Program-made: the position numbers and the translations under genes
Assembly (NCBI RefSeq): GCF_019112545.1
Contig: NW_025064926.1
Span: 62,001 to 126,000, forward strand
Source: Guyanagaster necrorhizus
Lineage: Eukaryota > Basidiomycota > Agaricomycetes > Agaricales > Physalacriaceae
DNA length: 64,000 nt
Reading direction: 5' to 3'
Notes under the pieces: model-generated
Told to the model about the DNA's origin: nothing
Databases searched by the model: none
The model's input: the letters and a program-made list of their open reading frames with translations, nothing else
Shown here: piece by piece, positions 10,927-23,500 of the stretch
How the letters are laid out: every line of letters starts with the position of its first letter
Position numbering within the stretch: position 1 is the first letter of the stretch

Positions 10927-12893
10927 GGAATTGCCATATAGTTGATCCAGTACACCAAAAAGACATTGGCATGAATCAGACGATATAGCAGGTAGCAGTG
11001 AAGGAGAGTAGGGACTAATCGGTATCTGTGGGAGGTATAAGATAAGCTCTCGAGAGAAGAACAAGACACACAATGTGGAGGTTTCTATGGTCGGACAAGG
11101 TGCGGTCTGGACACCTTGATTCGCAGAAAACAAGTATGCTCCTTTGGTACAGCTTTAAGGACATCGATCGTCGAGGTGTGTACCAAAGTCCAAATCCAGT
11201 GGACGGTCTGCTTCATCTAGCACCTACGAAGTCAATACTAGTCAAGATTTTAACCTTCTGTTGAGACCCGTAGCAACGTCGATATACAGTCAAGGCGGCG
11301 GCCTGCACTGTCCAAGTCAGCCAACAATGACCGCCCAGCGAACCCTGATGGCTGCGCCGAAGGCATCGGACTGCTCCCAGATTTAATGTTCCAGTTCATG
11401 AGTAAGAAAATGCACGCGCAAAGAGAACCTGCGCAGTTTCCCAATGCCGTAATAGTGATGAGTGATGACTTTAGCACGTGCCGAGCCAGGGCACATCCCC
11501 AACCCTGTTTGCTTATCTAATAGTTGCTACTACGTGCTTATCGCTACTCCATTTATTCCAGGTTCATATTCTGACGTGACGCCGTAACCCTTTCAGCCAG
11601 GTCCGGAAGTTTTATAATGCTGATTTCTTAAGGTTCCTATAGACGATGCCTTGGCCACTTCGCTGTGGACGCGAACTTTCGAACATTGGCATTCGAAGCC
11701 CTGCTCGTGGAATACTGAGTATTGAGGAGGTCTGGAGTTGAACGATGTCGGAAGCAGGTCTGGTATACGCAAAAGGGCGTGTCCATCTTCTCAACGCTAA
11801 AGGCTACAACTACCTCTGAATGTGCCAAAGTTTCTATGCAAGAACATATTTGTGTGAAAGTAGCGCATGTGTATACGTCAGCAATAAAGGTAAGCTTCAT
11901 CTTTTGTCTGCGGCTATCAAAGATGAATTCAGTTTATAGTCGATTTGCAAAGATAACCGGGAGCGATGCCTACTATTGCGCCGTGGTGTGCGACGTTGAT
12001 TATCTCAACACGACGTCCCTGTGCATACACCGCCTGTGGAATATGGTCTGCTGATTTCTTGCGGGAAACCCTTTTGCCTGACGGAAATTGACCTCGTCGA
12101 CCCGCCTCGTATGACATCTGAGATGAGGACGTTACTTTCGTCGTCCCTTTTTGTAGTGGCACTGAGAACATCCTCGGCCTTTTCGGATTCAAAGGAATTT
12201 TACGTCTTGACTTCCCCAGAAATCGGAACACCTATGTCCTGCGATGGAGTTCCTTCGTCTGAAATTCGGTGGTAGATGGCGAACAAGGCCCTTCACATGT
12301 TCCACCCATGACATACACGGTTCTCCGAACACCCTTCTATTAGGCGGTTGTGGTCAAGGTGCGGGCGTAAACGGTTCCTCTGACTTGCAATTCAGGGCTT
12401 GCAATGGCAGTGTATACCTTATCCCCGTTTTCCCCCCGCATCTTGAAGGGTCAATCTAAGCTGCACAACTGCTACCGAACGGACCCTAATCTTATCGGCA
12501 TCCCCTCTCCTTGTATACACGGGGCGCCTTATATCCCGCACCACCCCGCAGCGCTAATCAAGCCACGAAGACCAGTCTGACCAGAACGTCGTCAGACACG
12601 TCCTGCAATATTTTACGCTTTGGAATAGTGGTCGATAGCGCGTTATTTTGAAGACGGTTTTTACGCAAAAGGACTTATCTTTATCTTTCTATCCGGCCGC
12701 TGTCAGAATACATCAACAGGACCTTCTCCCTCGAATGTACCCCATATCTTGCCCCTGATTGAGCGACAAAAAGCTCGATCGATTACTCGGATCACGATCC
12801 GCACTCCGCGTGTATAAGAATACTGCGCACCCTGTCTCGCTACTATCTTCCCACCACCTCTCTTTGTCCTCGTCGCTGGAATATTGTCGAATT
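10927..12893. other. Intergenic region upstream of FKBP12
   Basis: Short ORFs on both strands (such as 11722-12054 plus and 11929-12231 minus) overlap each other and show no known domain. The last 200 bases should hold the FKBP12 promoter, including a TATA-like GTATAAGAATA at 12811-12821. Confidence 0.4.
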
Positions 12894-13493
12894 ATGGTAC
12901 GCCCTATGTTCCCCGGGCTTTTGGGACTCCCTGAATGACGTTACGCTGCAGGGTGTTCTTATCGAGACTCTGGCCCCCGGTGACGGTAAAAGCTTCCCCC
13001 AAAAAGGCGGTGAGACTCTTTCCCCATATCTGCTTCTACCCAAGTCCAATATTGTCTCCAGACAGAGTGACAATGCATTATGTGGGTACTCTCAAGGACG
13101 GTTCAAAGTTTGATTCGAGCCGGGATCGGTACGCATTCACTGATATATAAATCGTCTATAACCAACTCATCATCATGCATTCTACATACGGCAGAGGACA
13201 CCCTTTCGTCACGGAGATTGGTGTGGGAAAGGTGATCAAGGGATGGGATGAGGGTATGTCCATCCACCTATGGAGACGCGATATTAATCTCCATTGGTAT
13301 AGCTGTGCCTCAACTATCCCTTGGACAAAAAGCCATCCTTGTGGCATCAGCTGACTATGTACGTCTTTCTCATTATTGCAAGTCTTAAAGCTCACCTGAA
13401 TCATCCTAGGCCTATGGTTCTCGCGGGTTTCCACCCGTAATACCTCCAAATTCAACTCTCACGTTTGAAGTCGAGCTTTTGAAGATTAACTGA
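12894..13493 (+). CDS. FPR1: FKBP12-type peptidyl-prolyl cis-trans isomerase
   Basis: Six exons join in frame: 12894-12896, 12952-13009, 13062-13128, 13195-13253, 13303-13358 and 13410-13493. The total is 108 residues, the usual FKBP12 length. Exon 1 is only the ATG codon. Family landmarks are present in order: [36 protein letters not shown], the hydrophobic [18 protein letters not shown] core with the active-site Trp, then [19 protein letters not shown] and a C-terminal FEVELLKIN strand. This enzyme catalyses proline isomerisation in the cytoplasm and in fungi is the receptor for FK506 and rapamycin; the aromatic residues of the pocket appear intact. There is no signal peptide or additional domain, so this is the small cytosolic form. 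No disruption seen. The introns are 50-66 nt, matching the other host genes. Confidence 0.93.
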
Positions 13494-14640
13494 AAATCGC
13501 TCCGCGGATATGTTTCCTTTGGGCTTTAGGGTTCGGGCGGTTGCCCGTCTGTGTTTACCATCACTAGATTGTCGTGTTTTCTGATCGTTGTATTTGTCTG
13601 TAACTTGGTATATGAATGTGGCACGGACTTGTTACGCTTAAATCTCCACTTACTATTTTGGACGTTTCCCTGGGGCGCATGGCGCGGCAATCGACTTAGC
13701 GTTGATGTCAATGTTGTCATTTTGTTGATTACCGGTCCACGCTATTGGTAACACAGAGTGTAGGAAAGTTTCGTTGCCCTGAAGAGCAATTCAACAGGTA
13801 AATTAGGAGTATTAATGCAAGCAGGAGTAATGCATCCTGGGCTAATAGACTGTACTTAATACTTATTCACCATGACTCGGATAAATGCCGCGTATCACAG
13901 GTCACGCCGCGTATCAGGGTGATCGAGCTGTCGCTAACCGAGTTTATACCAGTTCTTGCGCAACACCGTGTTTGTTGAATATTCCACGTTTCCCCCCATC
14001 GATGACCGTACTTTGAGATCGACATCGGCCTCAGTAATGACGGTTCCATCATGTCGGACACCGTTAACGGCAAGCTTTAATAACTGTAGGGTATCGCAGG
14101 AACATCACTGTCGCACCTTAAGTTCAAGCAAATCTTGTGGTTATTTGACGCGCGCGGCCTTGTAACCCTTTTGTGGTGGCAATCTCCTTCATAAATAACA
14201 AACATGCCAAGGCTGAAGTAGACTTGTTACCGAATCTATCACAAATGAACAGCAGGGCCTAGCCAGCGAGGCACCCGAACACTTGGGTAGCAGGACATCC
14301 GAAGCATTCTGGGCCACTGTCAACATCTAATATCGGTAACACTTTTGTGACTGTGAAGTCCTGTTTCATGATCATAACGCCATTCCAATTTGTGCGTCGC
14401 CATCCCCATTTTAAACGCTGTCGGAGTATACTCTGGTCGTCTGTGTCACCCACACCCCCACGCTCGTGCAATCGTCAGAGGATCGTGTCTCCAGGCACAT
14501 CATCTGGTCGATCTCTGTCCGTTTGCCCTGTGCCCGTATGTCTAATACGACTCGGCTTGTAAGGAGTGCGTGAATAACACGCTCGGCACTACGATGATCA
14601 GAACAGTGGTTCTACGCGGAGGACATACGCCACGTACGAC
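13494..14640. other. Intergenic region between FKBP12 and the DUF6533 gene
   Basis: No coding region recognised on either strand. It contains the FKBP12 3' flank and, on the right, the presumed 3' flank of the minus-strand DUF6533 gene, whose last residues I could not place exactly. Confidence 0.4.
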
Positions 14641-15815
14641 GACAGAAGATGAACAAGGTCACGCTAGCGATGGCCTTTGGTTAACCAGAGTCCTAAACAT
14701 GGAACAAAACACGGACCGGTAGACTAAGAATCATTGCGACGTTGATAACAGATATAACTGTGGGGCCATTAATCGCTTAGCGTCGATGAGGTGTAAAACC
14801 CACCGAACAGGTATGCATAATACATCACACCTGGAAATATAGCGTTGTCAGTGGCACAGACATTGCAGATGATGTGGACATACCATCTCGAAATACCACA
14901 TTAAACAGTGCCGAATCCCCGCCTGTCTTATCTTTACAGGGGAGCCACCCATAAGAAAAAGTACAACGAAGAAAACGTGCATTCTTACAGGCTCTCACGC
15001 CCGCTACGAGCATCAAAAGCAGCATCCCTATTGACTCTCATCAGACCTATTCTGGCGCACTGCTGATAGATGGAACTTGCCAGTATCGTAGATCATCAGG
15101 CACGTCCAACACAAATATAGTATGTCATCACTCGTAGTCACAAAGCAACCTAGGCTTGGGAGAGGTGCTGGGCCGACTGCGAAGGTCAATCGAGAGTGCG
15201 GAGGGAAACGAAGATTAATAGCGTACACTTCATAGACTTGAGAAATACACCCATCATGGCAAAATTTGGCGCCCAGCATAGCAGAAAAAACACAGGAAGA
15301 CCGAATGTTAGTTTTTTGTTGCATTCCCAGACGGCCCAGACGCGAGCCGTGAGGATCACTGCAGAATGTGACATTAGGCTACGTCCAAAAGCTCTTGTGG
15401 AGAGCTTGCCTTCTGAGATAGCGATTCCGGTGGTGAACATCCCTGAGAACGCGTGAAGCATTGGTGACTTTTTTGAGGGCAGGAAATAACTCACAACCAC
15501 TCATGCTGTGACTGATCTGACAATAGCGTATACTGAGTTCTGGGGCGAATTGATCTGGGTGAAGGTTATGGTAGTACTTGTTTAGGAAAGAAAACACACA
15601 CGGTAGAGGACGAGGAAGGCGGTATCGAAAAAGGGTAGATACCGCTGCACGATGTAAAATAGCTTCAGAAGACTCCAAGGAGCACACCACACCAGGTCGA
15701 CTTCCAGTGAGAGCGTGAGAGTGTAATCATATAAGAGCAGCGCGACGCTTGATACTAGAAGAAGTGATATTTGAGTGTCTCGCCAGGCGCATTCACTGAG
15801 ATATCCACCGTCCAT
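14641..15815 (-). CDS. DUF6533-type multi-pass membrane protein
   Basis: The first exon (15815-15602) encodes an N-terminus followed by VALLLYDYTLTLSLEVDLVW, then WSLLKLFYIVQRYLPFFDT, which matches the DUF6533 domain known from Agaricomycetes. A 47 nt intron (15555-15601) leads to YHQFAPELS. Later pieces include GIAISE joined to VILTARVWAVWECNKK across an intron that begins GCAAGC, a GC-AG intron. These are followed by FFLLCWAPNFAMMGVF, a PSLGCFVTTSDDILYLCW block, LFNVVFRDG and MYYAYLF joined to VISVINVAMILSLP. Together they give about seven hydrophobic segments, the layout expected for this family, whose function is not established. The exon junction between YHQFAPELS and the third segment is short or irregular, and the C-terminal end is uncertain. 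The start at 15815 is the first ATG before the hydrophobic block. Confidence 0.78.
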
Positions 15816-16683
15816 ATACTGAGCATGACATTAGACAATGAGCGGACCGCGAGCAACAAAGCGACGCACCCCAACGAGCCTCGTGTGCTGGAATGCAGTC
15901 TCGATGGACTCAAGACTTCCGTTCGTGGAGTCCATGAGAAGGGAGGATAAAGGAGCAGGATTGGAGAGGCACGGTTGTCTTTATGTATTTGGGGAGATCA
16001 AAATACCCAAGTACCAAATGTGATAGATGATGCATCTGTGGAGCTCGATGATCGGAACCATGGGTACGGTCCCGCTAATGCGATTTAGCCAGAGCGAGTC
16101 GATTCAGGGAGTCTCACAGCGGAGAGCACGACAATAGAATTATTGCAGACAGTGGTGAAGCGATCTGATCCAATCAGTGGAGCGCTTTGATAGAGTACCT
16201 TGTCTACCAGTTGAGACGAAGATATATATTCGAACATTATAGTTGCTTGAATGAAGATGGTTGAAGGTGCTGGTCTAGACATAATGTGACTATTCGCATG
16301 AGCATTGCATATTGCAGATTATGAGAGAAGGATAGAAAGAAAAGGTTTTCAGAAATGACAGGAAGACAGATAAAGAGACACTGCAACATTCCAGGGCATT
16401 GATGGACGTTGGGACCGTGATGCAAACAGAACCCCGGTGACTTTGGGTCCGTCTTAGAAAACTCAACTGCTTTACTATCTTGATCCCGACGAAGGGAGGT
16501 AAGTATAAGTATCAAGCCATCGTTAAGAAGACAATTTCTTTATCACTCACCTCGATAGATGACTACGATCAGATTTGAGGCACCAGCCCTTAAGAAAGAA
16601 ACGTGGCACTAAGTCGACACGATTTCCTATCTTCATCGATTACTTGTTGATACCTTGTATGGCTGATACACTACGGACTCACC
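15816..16683. other. Intergenic region
   Basis: Contains the upstream region of the DUF6533 gene and the upstream region of the plus-strand ORF at 16684. Short frames such as 16237-16515 (minus) show no domain. A short plus-strand frame from the ATG at 16558 might be a 5' exon of the next gene, but I could not join it convincingly. Confidence 0.35.
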
Positions 16684-17169
16684 GTGCCTTTTTTCAAGCT
16701 CGGCGGTTACTTCATCCCATTCGACGTCGCGAAAAAATGGGTAATCGAGGACGTGGAATTACAAGCTGCTCTGGATATGGAACTCACGGGGCAAACGGTT
16801 GATGCCCTTTTGGAGAAGAAGCAGAAAGCGCATCTCTTCAACGCTTACGGGTTGGATGTCGCCGCTGTTCGGAAGGTTTGTATGTTGTCCTCGAGTGTGA
16901 TGCTTCGTATATCAGCTACATCTGCGAGGACGATACTTCTCCAATACAGCTGGGAAGATGAGGAGGACGTAGGAAAAGTACAGGACTGCACATGTATCCC
17001 AGAAGGTGGAACAAGGGAAGGTTATCATGCGAAAGTATGGTTGGCGGCTGAGATGAAGCGATTTGATGTGGAGATCAGATGGAGCACGGCAGCCGATGTG
17101 AACACAGAGAGGGCGAGTAAAGTAGAGAGAAAGCTACCAGAGGGTTGTTATTCATGGCGTTTGGCTTGA
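16684..17169 (+). CDS. Hypothetical protein
   Basis: An uninterrupted 161-codon frame. The N-terminal part, with GGYFIPFDVAKKWVIEDVEL and a helical Glu/Lys/Gln-rich stretch, and the C-terminal part, with VWLAAEMKRFDVEIRW and a KVERKLPEGCYSWRL end, both look like genuine globular protein. The middle (about residues 60-105) is less protein-like. In another frame it reads LYVVLECDASYISYICEDD, which suggests that a splice or frameshift in this middle section is missing from the simple ORF. I do not recognise the family. There is no signal peptide or membrane segment. The true start may lie upstream. Confidence 0.45.
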   Translation: MPFFKLGGYFIPFDVAKKWVIEDVELQAALDMELTGQTVDALLEKKQKAHLFNAYGLDVAAVRKVCMLSSSVMLRISATSARTILLQYSWEDEEDVGKVQDCTCIPEGGTREGYHAKVWLAAEMKRFDVEIRWSTAADVNTERASKVERKLPEGCYSWRLA

Positions 17170-17757
17170 ACTCAGGCCACTAGTCACGTCCCTGACATGT
17201 CTTCTTGGCCACACGTACCACCGAAGTCCCGATTCCCGTGCCTCATATGAGTCCGATTAGATAGATATTCGCTCGAAAGTTGCTTCCCGGTAATCTTCCG
17301 GCATCTCTTCGATTCAGGGCGCCCGGAACGGCGTTGTGCAATCCGACTTTGGCCTCGGAGTCATAATCTTCCTCCCTTTCTCATCTCTGCATATAGCGGT
17401 TGTCAAAGACCTGACGAACGAATTCCATTCAGCGATCGTCTTCGTGTCTTCAGGAAGGAGGTCGTTGCTTATTTGCATGCTGCTCCCGTTGATGTACTTA
17501 TCGGCGAGACTGGGGCGAAGTATGACGACGAACAGTCCCAGAGAATCGAATAGTGATACGCCGTTACAAACGATGAGGAAGGTGAGAAATATTGAGCGAA
17601 CGGGCCATTCCATATCCGCGATGTTTGTTTCCATACAGTGCAGCAGGTAAATGAAATCCGGTTCTATAGTCATATATTGGATAAGAATAAGCGAAGGATT
17701 CGTAGCTGTGTGCAACTGAATGATAAATAGATGAGAATGAAAACTCCTGTAGTGAAG
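17170..17757. other. Intergenic region with a possible unassigned exon
   Basis: A plus-strand frame that could start after an AG at 17396 reads QRPDERIPFSDRLRVF and then DVLIGETGAKYDDEQS before a TAG at 17551-17553. Its composition is protein-like, and it could be a last exon linked to the gene at 16684. The overlapping minus-strand ORF 17314-17715 looks like its shadow. Unproven. Confidence 0.3.
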
Positions 17758-19045
17758 TCATGAACCACAGCAATCTCCCCATCTTGAATGGCCGCTCCTA
17801 TCCGTCCCTCTCTCCAATCCCAGCCGAATGGTATCTGCCGCACTAGCATCGCGGATACGCAGCCGCCGAGCCTCTATCCGCTCGTCATATTCCCATCGTG
17901 AGACCACACGCCGAGCAATATATTCAAACACGTCCGAAACACCATCACCAGTCTTAGCAGATGTGTAAAAGAGCTTCGGCCCTCGATCCGGCACGGACGC
18001 CACGGACGGCTCCGGTGTCGTATTCATCGTCGTCGATGAAGACTGTTCCAGGGCAAACAAACTGGGCGTCATGGTAACAACACTCGTGCTGCTTTCGCTC
18101 CCTGTAGACAGGTTCGTCAATCGCCGGGGGCGTTGCACTGAAGCTTGTGGGGATGACTGGTTGGACGGTGGTTCTGGTGACGAGCGCGCGGATTGGTACA
18201 CATCAAAGAGGGACGAGGAAGGCGTGTGGTAGACAGTAAGTGTCGTGTGGGTTGTCGTCATCGTGCCGCCATAGAAACGAGAAGAAGAGAGTGAGCGACT
18301 CTTGGTGATTCGACCGTTAGGAGAATGTGAGGGCGAAGAGCGCTGGTGAGAGTGTATGGAACGCGGGGAGGAAGGAGGATGGTAATACATAGGACGTTCT
18401 GTCACTTGAGAAGAAGATAATTCGACACCACCATCCGCCTCGGCGTCGTCTTCTACGACGTCGAGGTTAATTGGTGTCTCTGGCCGCGACGTTGAGGGAA
18501 TCAGCTTTTCAATGAAACATTGAGCTTCATCTCTAGTGACCGCAGGCTCTCCATTGGCAAGATCCATCTTATTCCCAACCACGACGCAGCAAAAGTCTTC
18601 CGCGTCCTCTTCTGCCAAGGGTGCGCCCTCACGGAATTCTTGCCACCATTTTTTCAGTGCATCCATCGTCTGAGAGGCGTTTACGTCGAACATAAGTAGT
18701 ACCGCATCTGCCCCACGAAAGAATGCTGTCGAAAGACTACTAAAGCGCTCCTGACCGGCTGTATCCTATTGGACATTCAGCATTGTTTACCGCAAAACAT
18801 TGATAATTCGACGCACCCATATCTGAAGAGTCACATATTCACCGTTCTTCGTAGGATGAGGAACTGTCTTGGTGATAAAATCGGTGCCAATAGTAGCCCG
18901 GTAACTATTCGAAAATCGACCAGAAATATACTGTTTGTAAAGTTAGGCATACTGTTACACGAATATTGTAAGTGCGCACCTGAGTACGAAGACTAGTCTT
19001 GCCTACGCCGGAAGCACCGATGACGACAAGCTTGACTGTAAGCAT
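17758..19045 (-). CDS. Rab7-like small GTPase with a long internal insertion
   Basis: Three exons on the minus strand, 19045-18980, 18930-18817 and 18765-17758, are joined by introns of 49 and 51 nt and give 395 residues. All GTPase boxes are visible: the P-loop GASGVGKTS near residue 10, the switch I Thr in a YRATIGTDFITK block, DTAGQERFSSLSTAFFRGAD for switch II, NKMD for base recognition and TSAK near residue 319. The sequence is closest to Rab7/Ypt7, the GTPase of late endosome and vacuole traffic. About 170 residues rich in Ser, Pro and Thr are inserted between NKMD and TSAK, doubling the normal Rab length of about 205. The C-terminus ends GDCCGS, so the paired cysteines needed for geranylgeranylation are kept, though not at the very end. 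The frame is intact through the insertion. Whether it acts as Ypt7 or as a specialised paralogue is unknown. Confidence 0.86.
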
Positions 19046-19249
19046 TCCGTGGTCGCTGCAGGGGTCATGGAGGAATCAGGCAAAGGAAATTGAAATAGTG
19101 CAATCATATCATTTGTGACACTGTCACAAAAATGCTTGTGAGTGCTTGGCAAAACCGTTGCGGGCCGAAGAACCTGAGACCGTTGTAAAGGCGGATTCCA
19201 AGGGTAGAGAGCATTTTCGCAGGCCTCTGCACGGCTCTCGAGGTAATTC

Positions 19250-19988
19250 ACAATCTCTGTCAACACAGAGATACAGAGCTCTGCTTGTCCATGAAGAGGG
19301 GCTGCTAGCACTATCACTGTCTCAGTGCTTGCCTGAGGCTGATTCATGAGACATTGGACTTGTCACAGACTGAGATTGAGGAGTTTCATAAAAAGTGAGC
19401 TGAAAGATCCAAAGCCACTGCTGAACAGTGCCAGGATGCCAGAGCTCACATGGTTGAGGGAGCAGCTTGGGCAGCACTTCACTCAAAGCTTCAATTCCTT
19501 CATCAAATGCTAACCACAAATGATTCTCAGAGCTTCATTGCTGCAGTTCTTGCTGGCATTCTGGGGCTTGATGAAGCTGTCTCACTGAGGATGGCTTCTA
19601 TTTCTCTGATGGTCCTCACTCAAGTGTCTCACCTGGCATCCATTATTGCCACTGGTATTTCAGACTTTCATCTTGCTGAGTCATTCTGCCTCAGACAAGT
19701 TTATGCCACCAAAAAGTAGCTTGACAATCTTATTGCAGTTCTTCAGGCTCAGGCTCTCTCTGAACCCATCACTTGGCCTTTCTGGTGCCTCATTACCCAG
19801 TACCAATATGTCAACTTTTCAAAACTTTTTGCCTTGATGGAACAAGGATATGATCATGATGAGGAGACAAAAGAACTTATAGCAGGATATGCCATTGTCA
19901 GAAAAGATATCTCATCTGTCAAGAAGCCTGTCAGGTCAGAATCCAACTGGTGCAGAGTATATGACACCAAAAATGACAAACAACTTCA
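19250..19988 (+). pseudogene. Decayed coding sequence interrupted by element E1
   Basis: One frame runs from about 19349 to 19988 with only two internal stops, a TGA near 19396 and a TAG at 19717-19719. Its product would be helical and Ala/Leu rich in the first two thirds (for example HMVEGAAWAALHSKLQFL), then SEPITWPFWCLITQYQYVNF and a charged tail with GYDHDEETKELIAGY and RSESNWCRVYDTK. There is no CpG-rich host signature here; the composition changes from host-like to CpG-poor at about 19245. The coding frame is cut at 19988 by the LTR of E1. I do not recognise the family. It may be a host gene fragment or an older transposon ORF. Both stops fit single C-to-T or G-to-A changes. Confidence 0.5.
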
Positions 19989-20456
19989 TGTTAGACCCAA
20001 GCTTCATGTGATCATAGACACATGATAAACTGATGTCACTTTGCACTTCAAGTGAAACATCTGAGTTCACTGATATAAATACTGATCAGTGTGATTGCAA
20101 GGCCTTGGAATAGGCTTGAGAGTAGAATGGTGTAGTAATAAACTTTAGCTCAAAGCTGGGGATTATCAGCAAGAGTGAGCCTACTTATATACTGTACATG
20201 ATAAAGTTAAATATATAACTGCCTATTGTATGTCTCTAAGTCCTTGTGCCCATTGTCCTTAGACATCACTACTGTACACAAAAGGTTGATTGTGTGTTGT
20301 TGAGGGTTGGTCACTGTATCAGAGAATAATGATAGATTGGCTTGTTATAATGACTAAGCCTCTCTCATAGTTCTAAGTGCTTGTCTTAGGCACTCTGACT
20401 AAGAATAAATAGGGGTTAATTTGTGAAAAAAAAGCAAAGATGGAAAAATCATAACA
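19989..20456 (-). repeat. E1 3' LTR
   Basis: The plus strand shows TGTTAGACCCAAG at the left and AAAAATCATAACA at the right, so the 468 bp unit starts TG and ends CA. It is followed by a purine tract read on the minus strand (complement of TTACCCCCTCCTTAAG at 20457-20472), the usual polypurine tract of the element. Confidence 0.8.
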
Positions 20457-20504
20457 TTACCCCCTCCTTAAGACCATCATCCCAATAGTTTAATTTAGAG
20501 ATAA

Positions 20505-23500
20505 TTCATAATCATAGATGGTGTCATCAGCTTTCATATGTTTTTTGTTTACCCATTGGTTGAATTCTGGTCTATAGCCATTCCAACTGACAAGGTAGTT
20601 GACTGTAGTTGTTGTTTCATCATCTTTGGCTCTGACCTTTCATAGTTTATGGTTTAATATTTCATCGATTTCATAATATTCTTCATCATCAATAAGGTTA
20701 GATAGTGGCAGTAGTAGACATTCTTGGTTTGAGAATGCAGAGGTGATGTAAGAGGAAAGGAGGGGTTCATTGAATACATCATGTATACACCAGTTGGATA
20801 GTAGGCATAGTCAGTAGATGGAAGCTCTGACCTTGGTGAGGATGGAAAAGAGTCTGATGTGTTTATCAGCAAGTTTCTGTTTTGAGCAAGAGAGATGGAG
20901 ATTGGTGGTGTCCAGCCAAACTTTGTCATTGAAATTATATTTGTGAGTGGGAAGGCAATGTTTGTCGATCTGCTTCTTCATTGTGGTTGCTGCCTTGAGC
21001 AGCACCATCTTTGTTTTCTGATGAATTTTAGACATGATATTTGCAAAGTCAGCTGATGTAAGTGTGAATATGTGTTGGTGTTGTATCTGAGAGATATTGG
21101 GGTGATGGCCATGGTTGATGAAGAATGGAGTATAACCAGTTGCTGAGTGAAGTCTGTTGTTATGCTGGAATGCAGTAAATGCCAACCATTCAACTCAGTT
21201 ATCTTGATAATAATTAATAAACAGTTATAAATATTTTTTGACCTCTTAGTTAGCATGCTCCATTTGTCTATCAGTTTGTGGATGGTAAGTGGTTGATGCA
21301 TTTCATTAAATGTTTAAGAGTTGGTAGAGATTATCTAGGAATTTAGAGATGAATTGTGGACCACAGTCTGAGATGATGACTTGGGGCATGCCATGTTTGG
21401 CATAGACTTCATCATATAGGATTTTGGCCTACTCTTCTGATGTTAGTTCTGTCAAGCATGTGATAGAGATGATTGCTTTAGAGAAGTGATTGATAATGAT
21501 GAGTATAGTATCATACTCTCTGCATTCTGGTAACTCTATGATCATATCAACTGATATGTGTGTCCAAGGCTCTGATAGAATCTCATTTGGATGTAAGAGT
21601 GTGGCTCAGAGTTGGATAGAGGCTTTGCCAGACTGGTATGTTTTATATTTTTTGATATAGCATTTGATGTTCTGACCCATTTTTGGCCATCAGTATTCAC
21701 AAAGTACAAGTTTCTTCATTTTGGTGATGCCTGGATGTCTCACCATCAGATGATCATGATAGGTGGCAATAATTTCACCATAGAGTTCTTTGTCTCATAG
21801 AATGTAGATTTATCCATCATATTGGATCAAGCCTCTCTCCTTTATCATTCCTCACTCATGGTTCAGGAAAGGTGCCACTCATTGATCCTATTTGCTGTTG
21901 TTCCTTATAGTGCTTTTGATCCACTCATGGATCTTCTCCTCTGTGAGCATTATCATTGCTCTGAAATGCTCTGGTCATAAAAGGATGGCCTCTTCATTGT
22001 TGTTGCTTCCTTGGTCATGATCTGCTCTTCTGCTAAGCAGGTCAGCCTTCTTGTTAGTGAATTCTGCCTTGTGATGTAGCATATACAAATATTGGCTGAG
22101 CTCAGTCACCCAGTGTGCTTGTTGTCAATTTAGTTTTTGGGGTTGTCAGTAGTACTGGAGATTTTGGTGATCTGTCCAAACTTTAAAAGTCAAAGTTGCC
22201 CTGATCAAGTAGTGTCACTATTTTTCTAGGGCCAGCATGATGGTGAGTAATTCCTTATTGTAAATCTCATAGTTGTGTTCTGTGATAGTTAGGGCCTTGG
22301 ATAGGAAGGCAACTGGTTGCCATTTCTCTTTTTGTTCCTGAAATAGAACTGTCCCTATAGCCCTCTCATTTAAGTCTGCTTTGACTTGGAACTTCTCATC
22401 TTGAGTTGGTATGGCAAGAACTACATTCTTTGCCAGGTGCCTCTTGAGATCATTGAAGGCTTCTTATTATGAGATGCCTCATTTCCAAGGAGCATTACTG
22501 GTTAACTGTGTCATTGGGCATATGATCTTGCTATAGTCCCAGGTAAATCATCAATAAAAGTTGGTGAATCTGAGGAAGGACTGGAGTTCCTTCTTTCTGG
22601 TTGGTTTGGGCCATTCCATGACCCCTGCAACCTTAATAGAATTCATCCAAATACTTCCCTCACTAATGATGACTCCAAGATATTCTGTTTTTATTATCTC
22701 AAACTTGCATTTTTTGGCTTTAAAAAATAATTTGTGTTTTCTCATCAGTATTAGGACTTGTCATACTAGCCATCAGTGTTCCTCTTGATTCTTTGACATG
22801 ATCAAGATGTCATCCAGATAGATCATGACCTTTTCTGTAGTGATGAGATCTTTGAAAATATTGTTTATCATCCACTGAAAAGTAGCAGGGAAATTCATTA
22901 ATCTGAAGAACATGACTGTTGGTTTGAACAATCCCTGGTTGGTTCAGAAAGCCATCTTCCACTCATTTCTCTCTTTGATTTATACATTATTGTACTCCCA
23001 TTGTATATCCAGCTTAGTGTAGTATTTGGCACCCCTGAGTTTGTCTATCAACTCAGAGATCAGCAGGAGTGGGTAATAATTTTTGATCATCATTTCATTC
23101 AGCTTGCAGTAGTCTTGGACCAGTCAAAGCTTCTTGTCCTTCTTTTTGACAAAAAAGAATGGTGAGGCCATCAGAAACTTTGAGAGTCTAATGTGTCTAC
23201 TGGTCAGATTCTCCTTGAGGAATGCATTAAGCTTCTGTTGTTCCTGTCTGCTCAGAGGGTAGACCTTGCAGTCTAAGTTGGTGCTTGAGTTGGAGATGAG
23301 CTCTATTGCATGGTTCTAAGATTTTGGCTCTGAGAGTTCATTGAAACTTTCTTTGGCAAATAGATCATAATAATCCTGAGCCCATTCAGATACCATCTTC
23401 TCAAATGACTTCTCTTGTTTTTCTTTGCTAGCCTTAGTGGCTAGGTTATTGGCATGGTGCACTGCCCATATATAAATGGTGGGTTCCAGATTGATCACCA

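Noticed and set aside
11722..12054. A 110-codon plus-strand ORF as a gene
   Set aside because: No splice join or domain supports it, and candidate introns break the frame.
19450..20025. An intact host gene next to the Rab gene
   Set aside because: Two in-frame stops, CpG-poor composition and interruption by the E1 LTR.
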